Numbered from the stretch's first letter, positions 41,991-51,732 are shown. The stretch is DNA of 64,000 bases from Acidobacteriota bacterium (GCA_021730945.1 JAKFYH010000006.1:100198-164197); one strand, 5' to 3'. Program-made: numbers and translations. The notes: generated by a model from the sequence alone, not told the origin.

Positions 41991-44020
41991 AGCGGTATCT
42001 CGAAGTCACGGTGTTCGTGTCGCCGGCCATCGGCGGCGCGTACACGGTGAGGATCGAGTCGATCGAGGGCGGTGTCGCCGAGTATCCGCTGGTTCTTCCG
42101 TTTGGGTCGCGCGATCTCGAGGGTGTCGTGACCATCTCCGGCAACGATTCTGATCGCGGCCAGGCACTGGCCAGCGGGCGTCGCGCCGGTGCCGGCGCCG
42201 CGCGCGATTTCGGCGCCGAGATGTTCGAGGCCCTCTTCAAGGGCAATGGTCTCGAGGTGCTGGCCGCGACCATCAGCCGCGCCCGTTCGAAGACCGATGA
42301 CGGCGTGGACACCGGCGTGCGGCTGCGCATGTCCATGAACCTCCACGACGGCGCCATGATGGAGGTCGCACGGCTGCCGTGGGAGTTGATATCCCGGCGA
42401 GACGACGATCCGCTGGCGGTGTCGGACAAGACGCCGCTGGTGCGTTCGTTCGACGTGCTGCTGCCGACCGAGCTCCGGCCGTTTGGCGGCACGCTCCGGA
42501 TCCTGGTGGTGATGTCGAACCCGAAAGGCACACCACACCTCGACCTCGAGGCGGAGCGCAGGCGGATTGAGCAGAGCTGGAAAACCCTGAACGTGAAGGC
42601 GGATTTCGTGAGGCCGGTGCGCGCGGAGTTCCGCCGCGTGCTGGCCGGCGCCGACTACCACGTGGTCCACTTCATGGGACACGGGGACTTCGACGCCGAC
42701 AAGGGCGGCGTACTGCTGATGGAGCGCGACGACGCCGAGCGGACTCCTGACCCCGTAAGCGGGAAAGAGTTCGCGGTGATGATCGCGGATGAACCGCTTC
42801 GCCTCGTCTACCTGAATGCGTGCAAGACCGGCATGGCCGGCCTGCATCCGTTTGCCGGCGTCGCGTCGGCGCTGATCAAGAAGGGCGTGCCCGCCGTCGT
42901 CGCGATGCAGTTTCCGATCTCGGATCGCGCCGCCATTGATTTCGCTACGACGTTCTACGAGCGCGTCGCGCAGAACATAGGGGTGGAAGCGGCGGTGACG
43001 CAGGCCCGCAGGGCGCTGTATACGGACGGACACCCGGAATGGGTCACGCCGGTGTTGTACCTGAGGTCGCGGGACGGCCAGTTGTTCACCCAGGTCGAGG
43101 CGGCCGTGACGGTGAGTGCGGCGGCGGCGCCGGTCGATCCCTGGGGCGAGGGCGCGGTCGATGCGGCGCGGGTGTTCCTGGCGTCGCCGTGCGAGAAGCT
43201 GAAACCGTTGGCGCGAACGCTCGCGCGTGATCTGAGGGCCGCGGGACTGCGCGTGGTCGATACCGTGCCTCCGCCCTACCCTTCTGGTGAACACGCCGCG
43301 GCGGTTCGTGCGCTCGTCGCGCGCGCCGATTTGTGCGTCCACCTGATGGGCGACACCGCCGGCGAAAGCCTCGAGGATGCCGGCGCCCTGCGCACCTATC
43401 CCATCGAACAGTTGCGCATCGGCCTCGAGAACGCGCGTTCGCAACTGGTCGTGATCCCCGATGTCGACCTCGCGACCATAGACGAGGGCGACTACAAGCA
43501 GTATCTGGCGTCGCTGGCGGCGCGGTCGTACGATGCCGGCCGCTTTGAACTGGTTCGCACCAGCCGGCTCGAGATCAAGGCGGCAGTGCTCGCGAACCTG
43601 CAGCGCCAGAAGGACGCCAGGCCGGTGTCCGGGGATCGGGTCAAGGCGGCGTTTGTCGATGCCCACGACCTGGATCTCGAGATCGCCAACGAATTGGTGA
43701 ACGCGCTCAGCGACCGCGACGTCGAGGCGTTCATGCAGAGTTCCTCGGACGAAGTGTTCGAGCAGTTCGGCGAGTTCCTGAGGACGTACCCCCTTTACAT
43801 CCTGGTGACCGGCAAGGCCGACGCGGCGTGGGTCAAGGAGCGGGAGAAGAACGCCCGGTCGCTGGCCGTCTCGGCACGGGTGCCGATCCTGATCAGCAAG
43901 TACGAAAGCGGCGATGCCGCGGCCATTTCGCTGTCGCGGCTCAAGCTCGTGATGGCGCTCAAGCGTCCGCCGCCGATGCCCATCGAGTCGCTCTTCAGGC
44001 CCGCGGCCGGCAAGGCATGA
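41987..44020 (+). CDS. CHAT-domain protease with two C-terminal TIR-like domains
   Basis: A 677-residue protein. Residues ~1-160 are a beta/alpha leader common in CHAT proteins (MMEVARLPWELI). The CHAT protease domain (about 165-365) has His232 in HFMGHGDF and Cys279 in LNACKTG, the caspase-like dyad. After a short linker, residues ~393-545 form a TIR/DUF4062-like domain (RVFLASPCEKLKPLARTLARDL, candidate Glu474 in PIEQLRIG), and ~553-660 look like a second, degenerate TIR fold (YILVTGKADAAWVKERE). GTG 41987 overlaps the preceding stop; a GTG at 41975 is possible. A protease joined to TIR modules suggests an effector with proteolytic and perhaps NAD-directed functions. Confidence 0.82.
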   Translation: MKRYLEVTVFVSPAIGGAYTVRIESIEGGVAEYPLVLPFGSRDLEGVVTISGNDSDRGQALASGRRAGAGAARDFGAEMFEALFKGNGLEVLAATISRARSKTDDGVDTGVRLRMSMNLHDGAMMEVARLPWELISRRDDDPLAVSDKTPLVRSFDVLLPTELRPFGGTLRILVVMSNPKGTPHLDLEAERRRIEQSWKTLNVKADFVRPVRAEFRRVLAGADYHVVHFMGHGDFDADKGGVLLMERDDAERTPDPVSGKEFAVMIADEPLRLVYLNACKTGMAGLHPFAGVASALIKKGVPAVVAMQFPISDRAAIDFATTFYERVAQNIGVEAAVTQARRALYTDGHPEWVTPVLYLRSRDGQLFTQVEAAVTVSAAAAPVDPWGEGAVDAARVFLASPCEKLKPLARTLARDLRAAGLRVVDTVPPPYPSGEHAAAVRALVARADLCVHLMGDTAGESLEDAGALRTYPIEQLRIGLENARSQLVVIPDVDLATIDEGDYKQYLASLAARSYDAGRFELVRTSRLEIKAAVLANLQRQKDARPVSGDRVKAAFVDAHDLDLEIANELVNALSDRDVEAFMQSSSDEVFEQFGEFLRTYPLYILVTGKADAAWVKEREKNARSLAVSARVPILISKYESGDAAAISLSRLKLVMALKRPPPMPIESLFRPAAGKA

Positions 44021-47000
44021 GCGACGATCTTCGCGCCAACCCGTACGTCGGCCTGCGTCCCTTCTTCGCCGAGGACAGCCTCTACTTTTACGGACGAGAG
44101 AAGCAGACCGCTGAGCTGCTGGGCATTCTGCGCGAACACCGGTTCCTGTCGGTGGTCGGCAGTTCCGGCAGCGGCAAGTCGTCGCTGGTGCGCGCCGGCC
44201 TGCTGCCCGGCCTGCTCGGCGGCTTCCTGGTCAAGGACCGCGATCGCTGGAGCACGATCCAGATCAAGCCGGGCGACGCGCCCATCGCCAACCTTGCCGC
44301 CGGCCTGGTCAAGACGATGGCGCCGCCATCAGGCACGGCGGCGGCGCTCGAGGAGGACATCCGCGAGCAGCACACCGATGCGGTGGTTCGCTTCCTCAGC
44401 GACCTGCTCGACCAGCGCACCAACGTCTTCATCCTGGTCGATCAATTCGAGGAGATTTTCGCGTTTCGCGGCGACGCCGATGCCGATGCGGCGGCCACCC
44501 TCGATGTGGAACGCCGGAAAGATCGTGCCCGTCGTCACTCCGAAGCCGCTGATTTCGTTGACCTGTTGCTGCGGTTGGCGGAGCAGCGAGACCTGCCGAT
44601 CTATGTCGCGCTGACCATGCGTACGGATTTCCTGGGTGAGTGCGACCTGTTCTACGGCCTCCCCGAAGCGCTCAATCGAGGGCGTTATCTCGTTCCGAGA
44701 CTGACTCGCGAGCAATTGCGCGACGCGATCGAGTGCCCGGCGCTGCTGCTCGGCGCGGAGATGGCACCGCGGCTGCTCGATCACGTACTGAACGAGCTCG
44801 GCGATCGCGCCGATCGCCTGCCCATGCTGCAGCACGCGCTGCTGAGAACATGGGACGCCTGGCAGGCGGCCGGCCGGGGTGGGCCGATCGACCTGGCGCA
44901 CTACCTCACTGCAGGGGGCATCGACGGCGCGCTCAACCAGGACGCCGAAGGCGCGATGCGCGGGCTCGACCGCGAGGCGGTAGCGCGGATCTTCAAGCGG
45001 CTGACCGATACCGATTCGAGCCAGCGGCGTGTGCGCAGCCCGGCTCGCATCAGCGAGCTCGTCGAGGCGACCGGCCAGGACCGGGACATCGTCGGGGCCA
45101 TCGTCACGCGCTTTCAGGAGGACGGCCGCAACTTCGTCTATCGCGCGGCCGACGGCAAGCCTGATGACCCGCGCATCGACATCTCGCACGAGAGCCTGAT
45201 TCGCCAGTGGGGTTCGCTGACGAAATGGGTCGATGACGAGAGCCAGTCGCGCGACATCTATCGCGACCTGGTCGCGCGTGCGCACCGGCGCGAGGCCGGC
45301 CAGGCTGCCCTGCTGTATGACCCGGAGCTGAAGCTCAAGTTCGACTGGCGGACCAAGGAACGTCCGTCAGCCGGGTGGGCGCAACGCTATTCGAGCGACG
45401 CCGGCGATTTCAAGGCCGCTATCGCCTTCCTCGATGACAGCATCCTGGAGCGCAGCCGGGCGCTGGGCGACATGGTGCTGGCGCGCCGCTGGCGCAGCGC
45501 CTGGGCGCCGGCGCTGGCGGTGCTGGTGATCTTGTTGGCCGCCGGCGGCTATTCCCTGCAGATGCAGGGTAGCCTGCCGTGGTTGAGCGCCCTGATAGCA
45601 GACGAGGCGCGTTCGCCTTTCGAGACGATCACGATCGGCCGTTTGACATGGACGACAGCTGACAGCCGGGCGACGCTCGATCAGCGATCTGCCGAAGACT
45701 ATTGCCTCACGCGAGTGCGACGCGACGGCGTCGCCATGCGGCTGCCCACCACTGCGGAACTGCTGCAACTCTACGTCCCGGGCGAGCCCAGTTTCGGACG
45801 CCGGGCAAGACCGGAGCTGTACCTCACGTCCGATCTGTTGTGGAGCACAGAGGGGATGGCCGGTCCGGCATCCGCCACCGGGTTTGCCGTCGACTTCAAG
45901 CACGGCCGGATCATAGAGGTGCCGGACACGCTTGCCGATGCCGTCACGGCCGTGTGTGTCAGCGAATGGCAGAACGCCGCCTTGGAAGTCGACGAGGAAA
46001 GTCGCGAACGGGCGAGGACCGGGCGGCAGTTGATGCTCGGGTTCGGGTCCGCCGGCTTCTTTGTGACGCTGTATTTCGTGTTGTCCCTGGGCGCCCGAAG
46101 GATACAGCGATGGCTCACGCGCGACACGCTGGTCGCGCGCTTTGTCTCCGCTGGAGGCCGAGACCCGAGCCGCGCCGGCGAGCCGCCAGCTGTCGATGCG
46201 GTGACGGCACACCGCGCGGACTATGCGTCGACGCCGCGGCGGTTTCTGGCGTGGACCCTTGATCTCACCATCTACGTAACGATCGTCGCGGCCCTGTTCG
46301 CGACCTGGGCCGTCCGGGGCGACCGCATTACCTTTTCGCAGCCCGATGGGACTGTGGTCACTGGGCAATTGCTCCAGCAATCCTGGGAGACTAGGCCATC
46401 CGACGGGAGGTGGGCATCCCGCGAGCGCTGGAGGGTCGAGACTGACGCCGGTCAGACTGTCGAGTTCATCGCAGGGCCACCGGTCATCGCAGCGTTCTTT
46501 GGCCTGGCCTCTACCGAGTCGGTCCAAACGTCGATTCTGGTGGGAACCCTGCCGACGACGGTGCGGATGTGGCCGCTTGCCGACCGTGTGGTGAGCCTCA
46601 GGACCAGCGACGGCGAAGTGTGGAACGGCATGGCGCGCCTCACGGGTGACAGCGGCGATTTTCTGACGCTGGCGTACACCACCGACCAGTGGCAGGAGGC
46701 GCGCGAGGCATTCGTCCGGGATCTCCGGTGGCGATTGGGCGGCAACCAGGCGGAGATTGAGCGCGAGATGGCGGCGTGGGCGACACACTACGCCAGGCCT
46801 GCGCCTGGCGCGACGGCCGAAGCCAGGTTTGGGCTGAAGGGGTATGAGGTCCTGGCCGTCGACCGCTCGACCGGCGATGGTGCCATGCTGACATTGCTGG
46901 CCCTTGGCCTGATCGTAGCCTGGCTGTACAACACCCTTCAGCTCACGTCGCGACGGCAGGCGACTGCCGGCATGCGGGTCGTGGGGATTTTTCGAACCGA

Positions 47001-47763
47001 TCTGACCGGAAGTCGATTGCACTTTGGCAGGGCATCCGGCTGGTTCGTGTGCCGCATCCTTTCGTACCTGACCTTTGGCATCGGGTTCTTCATGCAACCG
47101 TTTTCGGCAAAGCGCCAGGCGCTGCACGATCGCCTGGCGGGCACCGTCGTCCTGCGACGCCCGCCAAGTGCGACCGCCGGCTGGCGGCGCCGCCTGATCT
47201 GGTCGGTGGGCGGCGGCCTGACGGCCGTCGTTGTACTGTTGGTGAGCCTCCTGGTCATGATGGGTGAGAACAACATCGTGGGCGAGGGTCCCCTGCAGTC
47301 GGCCACGACCGCCCGCGCTGCGTGGGCGGACATCGGCATCGATATCATGGTCGAGGTGATCCAGAACGAGCGCGTCATGGGAATTGGCGAACCGGTTGAC
47401 CAGTCGGGACACTACCCGCCGCTGGTCCTGGCGCCCGGAACAACCGTGGCACCGGTGCTTCGATCGGCGTTGCATGTGGTGCCGCCATTGCGCTGCCCGG
47501 CGGACGGCTGCCAGGTGGGAATGCGATACGGAGTGGCGCCCGACGCCCTGGACGGCGTGTTCTCGGCTGGCTGCGAGTCGACGCGGTCCGTGTCAGGGCC
47601 GGAGACGTATGAGCGGTTCGATCGCGACTTGTCGTTCACCGCCCCGCAGACGCCGGGTGAGTACACCCTGTGGATGGACTTCGTGAGGCACGAAGAGTGT
47701 GTCGCTGTCCCGAGAGTAACCTCGCCCGCGGCAATTCGGTTGTTGTCCTTCACGGTGAAGTAA
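44017..47763 (+). CDS. nSTAND1 NTPase - Lcl/DUF1566-like - RDD membrane fusion protein
   Basis: A 1248-residue protein from ATG 44017 (ATGA overlap with the CHAT stop). Residues 8-30 (NPYVGLRPFFAEDSLYFYGRE) open an nSTAND1 NTPase: Walker A GSSGSGKSS (Lys54), Walker B FILVDQFEEIF (Asp142), then a winged-helix-like region to ~400. A membrane span at ~496-514 leads to an Lcl/DUF1566-like domain (~540-650, RLPTTAELLQLY). A span at ~672-690 leads to an RDD domain split by a ~180-residue insert (first helix ~739-765 PRRFLAWTLDL; second half ~955-1048 ending KRQALHDRLAGTVVL). A last span (~1061-1085) precedes a Cys-containing ectodomain. It looks like a threat sensor and signal NTPase fixed in the membrane. 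Confidence 0.83.
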   Translation: MSDDLRANPYVGLRPFFAEDSLYFYGREKQTAELLGILREHRFLSVVGSSGSGKSSLVRAGLLPGLLGGFLVKDRDRWSTIQIKPGDAPIANLAAGLVKTMAPPSGTAAALEEDIREQHTDAVVRFLSDLLDQRTNVFILVDQFEEIFAFRGDADADAAATLDVERRKDRARRHSEAADFVDLLLRLAEQRDLPIYVALTMRTDFLGECDLFYGLPEALNRGRYLVPRLTREQLRDAIECPALLLGAEMAPRLLDHVLNELGDRADRLPMLQHALLRTWDAWQAAGRGGPIDLAHYLTAGGIDGALNQDAEGAMRGLDREAVARIFKRLTDTDSSQRRVRSPARISELVEATGQDRDIVGAIVTRFQEDGRNFVYRAADGKPDDPRIDISHESLIRQWGSLTKWVDDESQSRDIYRDLVARAHRREAGQAALLYDPELKLKFDWRTKERPSAGWAQRYSSDAGDFKAAIAFLDDSILERSRALGDMVLARRWRSAWAPALAVLVILLAAGGYSLQMQGSLPWLSALIADEARSPFETITIGRLTWTTADSRATLDQRSAEDYCLTRVRRDGVAMRLPTTAELLQLYVPGEPSFGRRARPELYLTSDLLWSTEGMAGPASATGFAVDFKHGRIIEVPDTLADAVTAVCVSEWQNAALEVDEESRERARTGRQLMLGFGSAGFFVTLYFVLSLGARRIQRWLTRDTLVARFVSAGGRDPSRAGEPPAVDAVTAHRADYASTPRRFLAWTLDLTIYVTIVAALFATWAVRGDRITFSQPDGTVVTGQLLQQSWETRPSDGRWASRERWRVETDAGQTVEFIAGPPVIAAFFGLASTESVQTSILVGTLPTTVRMWPLADRVVSLRTSDGEVWNGMARLTGDSGDFLTLAYTTDQWQEAREAFVRDLRWRLGGNQAEIEREMAAWATHYARPAPGATAEARFGLKGYEVLAVDRSTGDGAMLTLLALGLIVAWLYNTLQLTSRRQATAGMRVVGIFRTDLTGSRLHFGRASGWFVCRILSYLTFGIGFFMQPFSAKRQALHDRLAGTVVLRRPPSATAGWRRRLIWSVGGGLTAVVVLLVSLLVMMGENNIVGEGPLQSATTARAAWADIGIDIMVEVIQNERVMGIGEPVDQSGHYPPLVLAPGTTVAPVLRSALHVVPPLRCPADGCQVGMRYGVAPDALDGVFSAGCESTRSVSGPETYERFDRDLSFTAPQTPGEYTLWMDFVRHEECVAVPRVTSPAAIRLLSFTVK

Positions 47764-50438
47764 TGGCGCTGTCCCCAGGCACTCGCATCGGACCTTACGA
47801 AGTGTCGTCGCTGCTCGGCGCGGGCGGCATGGGCGAGGTGTATCGCGCGAAGGACGCCAAGCTCAATCGCGATGTGGCGCTCAAGGTGCTGCCGTACTCG
47901 GTGACGCATGACGCCGGCCGCGTCAGCCGCCTGCGGCGCGAGGCGCAGGTGCTGGCCTCGTTGAATCACCCGAACATCGGCGGCATTTACGGCCTCGAGG
48001 ACGCCGACGGAGCGATTGCGCTCGTGCTCGAGCTGGTCGAAGGACCAACGCTGGCGGATCGCATGGCCGAAGGCGCCGTGCCGGTGGATGAAGCGCTGGC
48101 GATCGGCAAGCAAATCGCCGACGCGCTGGCGGCCGCTCACGAGCAGGGCATCGTGCATCGGGACCTCAAGCCCGCGAACATCAAGCTGCGGCCCGATGGC
48201 ACGGTGAAGGTGCTCGACTTCGGCCTCGCCAAGGCGGTCGAGCCCACCTCGTCTGAAGCCGCGCAACTGACCACCATCACGGCGAACGACGACTCGGTGG
48301 CCGGCATCATTCGCGGCACCCCTGCCTACATGTCGCCCGAGCAGGCGGCCGGCAGCAGCGTCGACCGGCGCACCGACATCTGGGCCTTCGGCCTGATCCT
48401 GCGCGAGATGCTGATCGGCGAGCGGACGTTCACGGGTGCGTCGGCCACCGAGGTGATTGCCGCGGTGATGCGCGACGAACTGGACTGGACGCAACTGCCG
48501 GCGGACACGCCGGCGACGGTTCGCCGGCTGCTGCGGCACTGCCTGATCAGGGATCGCAAGCGCCGGCTCGATTCGGCGTCGGCGATTCGCGTGGAGCTGG
48601 ACGACACGCGCGAAGACGCGGGGGCGGCCGCACCGGGGCACCGGGCCGGCTGGATCGGCGTCGCCGGCGCGATCGGCGGCGCCATCGTGACCGCCGCCGT
48701 CGCCTGGTTGATGACCGCGCCGCCGGCGGCATCGCCGACGCCATCGTCGCGTTTCACCATCGCTCCGCCGGCGGAGCTGTTCCTGCGGCCGTCCTTGCAG
48801 GCCGTCGCGCGCGACTTCGCGGTCGCACCAGATGGGTCGTTCCTCGTCTACCGCGCGGGCAGCCGCGGCGAGCTGGCCATTCGCTGGTTCGACCGGCTCG
48901 ACATCACGACCATTGCCGGTGTGACCGCGGCCTCCATGCCGTTCGTGTCGCCCGACAGTAAGTGGATCGGCTTCGTACAGGACGATCTCACGCTGAAGAA
49001 GGTCGCGGCCAGCGGCGGCGCGCCCGTGACCCTGGCCGAACTGCCGGTGTGGCCGCGCGGCGCGAGCTGGGTCGACGCGGCAACGATTGTGATCGGCACC
49101 AACAGCGAAGCCACGGGGTTGTTGCGCGTGCCCGCGGGCGGCGGTGAGCCGGTGGTGCTCACCACGCCCGATCGCACACGAGGCGAAGAGGGGCATGTGC
49201 TGCCATCGGCGCTGCCGGGCGGCCGCGAAGTGCTCTTCACGATCGGCGCCGCCGAGCCCGCGAAATCACAGATCGCGGTCTACGACTTGCAGGCCGGGAC
49301 CTACCGGACCGTGCTCAGCGGCGGACGCGATGCGCAGTACGTCGCGTCGGGTCACGTGGTTTACCTCTCGGGGCTGGCGCTGTCCGCGATTCGTTTCGAC
49401 CTGTCGCAACGCGCGACCGTGGGCGAGCCGGTGCGCGTCATTGACGGCGTGGCCGCCGCGCCGACGTCGGCCCTCAATGTCGCGGTCACTGCGGCAGGCA
49501 CCATGGTGTTCATTCCCGTCCAGGAGGTGCCGGCGGCTGCGCAGACGCTGCTGTGGGTCGATCGCCAGGGGCGTGAGACATCGCTCGGAGTACCGGCGCG
49601 CCCGTACGAATCTGCCCGGCTGTCGCCGGATGGCACGAGCGTGGCGGTCAGCATTCGTGACGAAGAGAACGACATCTGGGTGTGGAGCTTGTTGCGACAG
49701 ACGCTGACGCGCGTCACCTTTGATCCCGACGTCGACCGTGCCCCGGTCTGGACGCCGGACAGCCGCGGCCTCGTCTTCACCTCTGCTCGCACGGGCGCCT
49801 ACACGTTGTATTCGCGCGACCTGGCCGGCGCACCGTCCGACGTCCGCTTGACGGACAGTGCCAACACGCACGTGCCGAACTCGATTACCCCCGACGGAGC
49901 CTTCGTGATCGGCCATGAAGTCCGGCCGCGCACGGCCTCCGGGATCGCCCGGTATCGTCTTGGCGCCACCGTGTCACCAGCCGACGACCTGGTCAGTACG
50001 CCGTTTGAGGATTTCAACGGAGAAGTGTCGCCTGATGGACGGTGGCTTGCCTACCAGTCGGATGAGTCCGGCGTGAATGAGATCTACGTTCGCGCCTACC
50101 CGGTCACGGCGGCCCGGTGGCAGGTGTCCTCCGGCGGCGCCGCCGCGCCGGCCTGGACTCGGGACGGCCGCGAGCTGATCTACCTGAACGCCGATCGGCA
50201 CCTGACGTCGGTCAGCGTCGCACTGCAGGGCGATGCCCTTCGGTTCGGTCCGCCGGTTGTACTCGTCAAGGCGGCCTACACAACTCCAGCGCCCTGGCGG
50301 GCGTTTGATGTGAGCCGGGATGGCCAGCGCTTCCTGGTCATGAAGCCATCCGGCGCGACCCGCGACGCGGCACCGGCGTCGTTCGTGATCATCCAGGGCT
50401 GGTTCCAGGAACTGGCCGCCCTGATGCCTTCGAGGTAG
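47763..50438 (+). CDS. membrane Ser/Thr protein kinase with C-terminal TolB/PD40 propeller
   Basis: An 891-residue kinase of the type common in Acidobacteriota. The Hanks domain has GAGGMGEVYRA, ATP-anchoring Lys41 (VALKVL), catalytic Asp134 (HRDLKPAN), DFG Asp152 and GTPAYMSPEQA. A membrane span at about 297-317 joins it to a beta-propeller of PD40-type repeats (LSPDGTSVAV, TPDSRGLVFTSARTG, SPDGRWLAYQSDESG) that should be periplasmic. Start ATG 47763 shares its A with the TAA of the STAND gene (TAATG), so translation is coupled. The kinase may phosphorylate partners in the operon in response to a signal sensed by the propeller. Confidence 0.92.
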   Translation: MALSPGTRIGPYEVSSLLGAGGMGEVYRAKDAKLNRDVALKVLPYSVTHDAGRVSRLRREAQVLASLNHPNIGGIYGLEDADGAIALVLELVEGPTLADRMAEGAVPVDEALAIGKQIADALAAAHEQGIVHRDLKPANIKLRPDGTVKVLDFGLAKAVEPTSSEAAQLTTITANDDSVAGIIRGTPAYMSPEQAAGSSVDRRTDIWAFGLILREMLIGERTFTGASATEVIAAVMRDELDWTQLPADTPATVRRLLRHCLIRDRKRRLDSASAIRVELDDTREDAGAAAPGHRAGWIGVAGAIGGAIVTAAVAWLMTAPPAASPTPSSRFTIAPPAELFLRPSLQAVARDFAVAPDGSFLVYRAGSRGELAIRWFDRLDITTIAGVTAASMPFVSPDSKWIGFVQDDLTLKKVAASGGAPVTLAELPVWPRGASWVDAATIVIGTNSEATGLLRVPAGGGEPVVLTTPDRTRGEEGHVLPSALPGGREVLFTIGAAEPAKSQIAVYDLQAGTYRTVLSGGRDAQYVASGHVVYLSGLALSAIRFDLSQRATVGEPVRVIDGVAAAPTSALNVAVTAAGTMVFIPVQEVPAAAQTLLWVDRQGRETSLGVPARPYESARLSPDGTSVAVSIRDEENDIWVWSLLRQTLTRVTFDPDVDRAPVWTPDSRGLVFTSARTGAYTLYSRDLAGAPSDVRLTDSANTHVPNSITPDGAFVIGHEVRPRTASGIARYRLGATVSPADDLVSTPFEDFNGEVSPDGRWLAYQSDESGVNEIYVRAYPVTAARWQVSSGGAAAPAWTRDGRELIYLNADRHLTSVSVALQGDALRFGPPVVLVKAAYTTPAPWRAFDVSRDGQRFLVMKPSGATRDAAPASFVIIQGWFQELAALMPSR

Positions 50439-50445
50439 CAACGCT

Positions 50446-51705
50446 ATGAGCTCAGACACAAGCGCTAAACCGTGGTCCTTGCTGGCGTACACGGTCGCCG
50501 ACGACAAGAGCGGCGGCGATCCGCTTGACGCGCCGGTGAAGCGCGAGATCAAGGCGCTCTGCGACGCCGTCGACTTCGGACACCTGAGCGTGGCCGCTCA
50601 AGTCGACTTCAAGTTCACTCCGGGAATATTCCGGGCCGCGCTGACGGCCATGCCGCAGTCCCGCGAGTTTGAAGATATCTCTGCAGACGAGCAGCCCCTG
50701 TGGCGAGAAATCAGTTCGCGCCTCGAGCGCACCGAGCTGCGCGTGCAAAAGGAGCGCGTCGACCTGAACGCGGCCGGCAGCGGCGTCCTGGCCGAGTTCC
50801 TGAGGTACGGAATGGAGCAATGCCCGGCGCAGCGCCACGTGTTCTTCATGTACGGTCATGCCTCGGGCCCGATGGGTCTGTTCTACGATCGCGAGTCGAG
50901 TCAACACGTGCCGCACACCATGCGGCTCAATGACCTGGCCGACGCGTTGCAGGGCGCCGGCGGCAGGATTGCGGTGATGCTGTTTCGTGATTGCTTCATG
51001 AGCAACCTCGAGGCGGCGTATCAACTGAAGGACGTCAGCCAGTTCATGATCGCGTCGCAGTCGGTGGTGCCGGTCACCGGCATCTGGCCGTGGCACGACC
51101 TGCTGCCGGCCATCATGCATGCTGACGAGAACGAGGCCGTGGCGCTCAAGCTCGCGGATGCGATTGGGGTGTTCCTCGACGCGCCCGAGAACCGCGGGCC
51201 GTTTACCGACGCGCCGTTGTCACTGCTGGATCTGCGCGAAGCCGAAGCGGTGACCGGGCCGCTGGCAGCGCTGGTCGGATTGCTCGAGGAGGCGCGCAAC
51301 AGTCCGGATCGCAATGACGCATGCGCGCGCGCAATCGATGCGGCGCGCATCGGCTATCCGAACGATCCAACACGGTCAGGGGATCCGGGCCTTGTCGACC
51401 TGATCACGATGTGCGACAACCTGGTGCGGCTCGGATCCGATCCGGTGGTGGCACCGGCGCGTCAGCTCGCGGCCGTCCTGCGCGGCGACGTGGTGCGCTG
51501 GTTCCACGCGCAGGAGCACCGCTTTCAGGGCGTCAGCCTCTACTGCAAGCCGACGACCAAGAAGGACATCAAGGTTTCGGTCATGCAGGCGATGGAAGCG
51601 GATGAAGCGGCGGTGGATGCGGCGGCGTATCGTGAACTGGCCTTGTGCAAGGCCACGGGATGGGACCGAATTGCCCTGAATCCGCTCATCGCGCGTGAGC
51701 GATGA
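50446..51705 (+). CDS. clostripain-like (C11) cysteine peptidase
   Basis: A 419-residue protein of the clan CD clostripain family. The first strand and helix read WSLLAYTVADDKSGGDPLDAPVKREI in the place of the family's YMAADN segment. Catalytic His138 lies in FFMYGHASGPMG and Cys183 in LFRDCFMSNLEAAY, followed by QFMIASQSVVP. No signal peptide is present, unlike many secreted C11 enzymes, so it should act in the cytoplasm. It begins seven bases after the kinase stop and ends the operon. It is the third caspase-fold peptidase of the set, after the C14 and CHAT proteins, and could be an effector activated by them. Confidence 0.85.
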   Translation: MSSDTSAKPWSLLAYTVADDKSGGDPLDAPVKREIKALCDAVDFGHLSVAAQVDFKFTPGIFRAALTAMPQSREFEDISADEQPLWREISSRLERTELRVQKERVDLNAAGSGVLAEFLRYGMEQCPAQRHVFFMYGHASGPMGLFYDRESSQHVPHTMRLNDLADALQGAGGRIAVMLFRDCFMSNLEAAYQLKDVSQFMIASQSVVPVTGIWPWHDLLPAIMHADENEAVALKLADAIGVFLDAPENRGPFTDAPLSLLDLREAEAVTGPLAALVGLLEEARNSPDRNDACARAIDAARIGYPNDPTRSGDPGLVDLITMCDNLVRLGSDPVVAPARQLAAVLRGDVVRWFHAQEHRFQGVSLYCKPTTKKDIKVSVMQAMEADEAAVDAAAYRELALCKATGWDRIALNPLIARER

Positions 51706-51732
51706 GCGGCCGGGGGGACTACAGGTGCGGTC

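Noticed and set aside
45367..47475. 702-codon minus-strand frame opposite the STAND-RDD gene
   Set aside because: Composition is that of high-GC antisense sequence; the plus strand holds Walker and RDD motifs.
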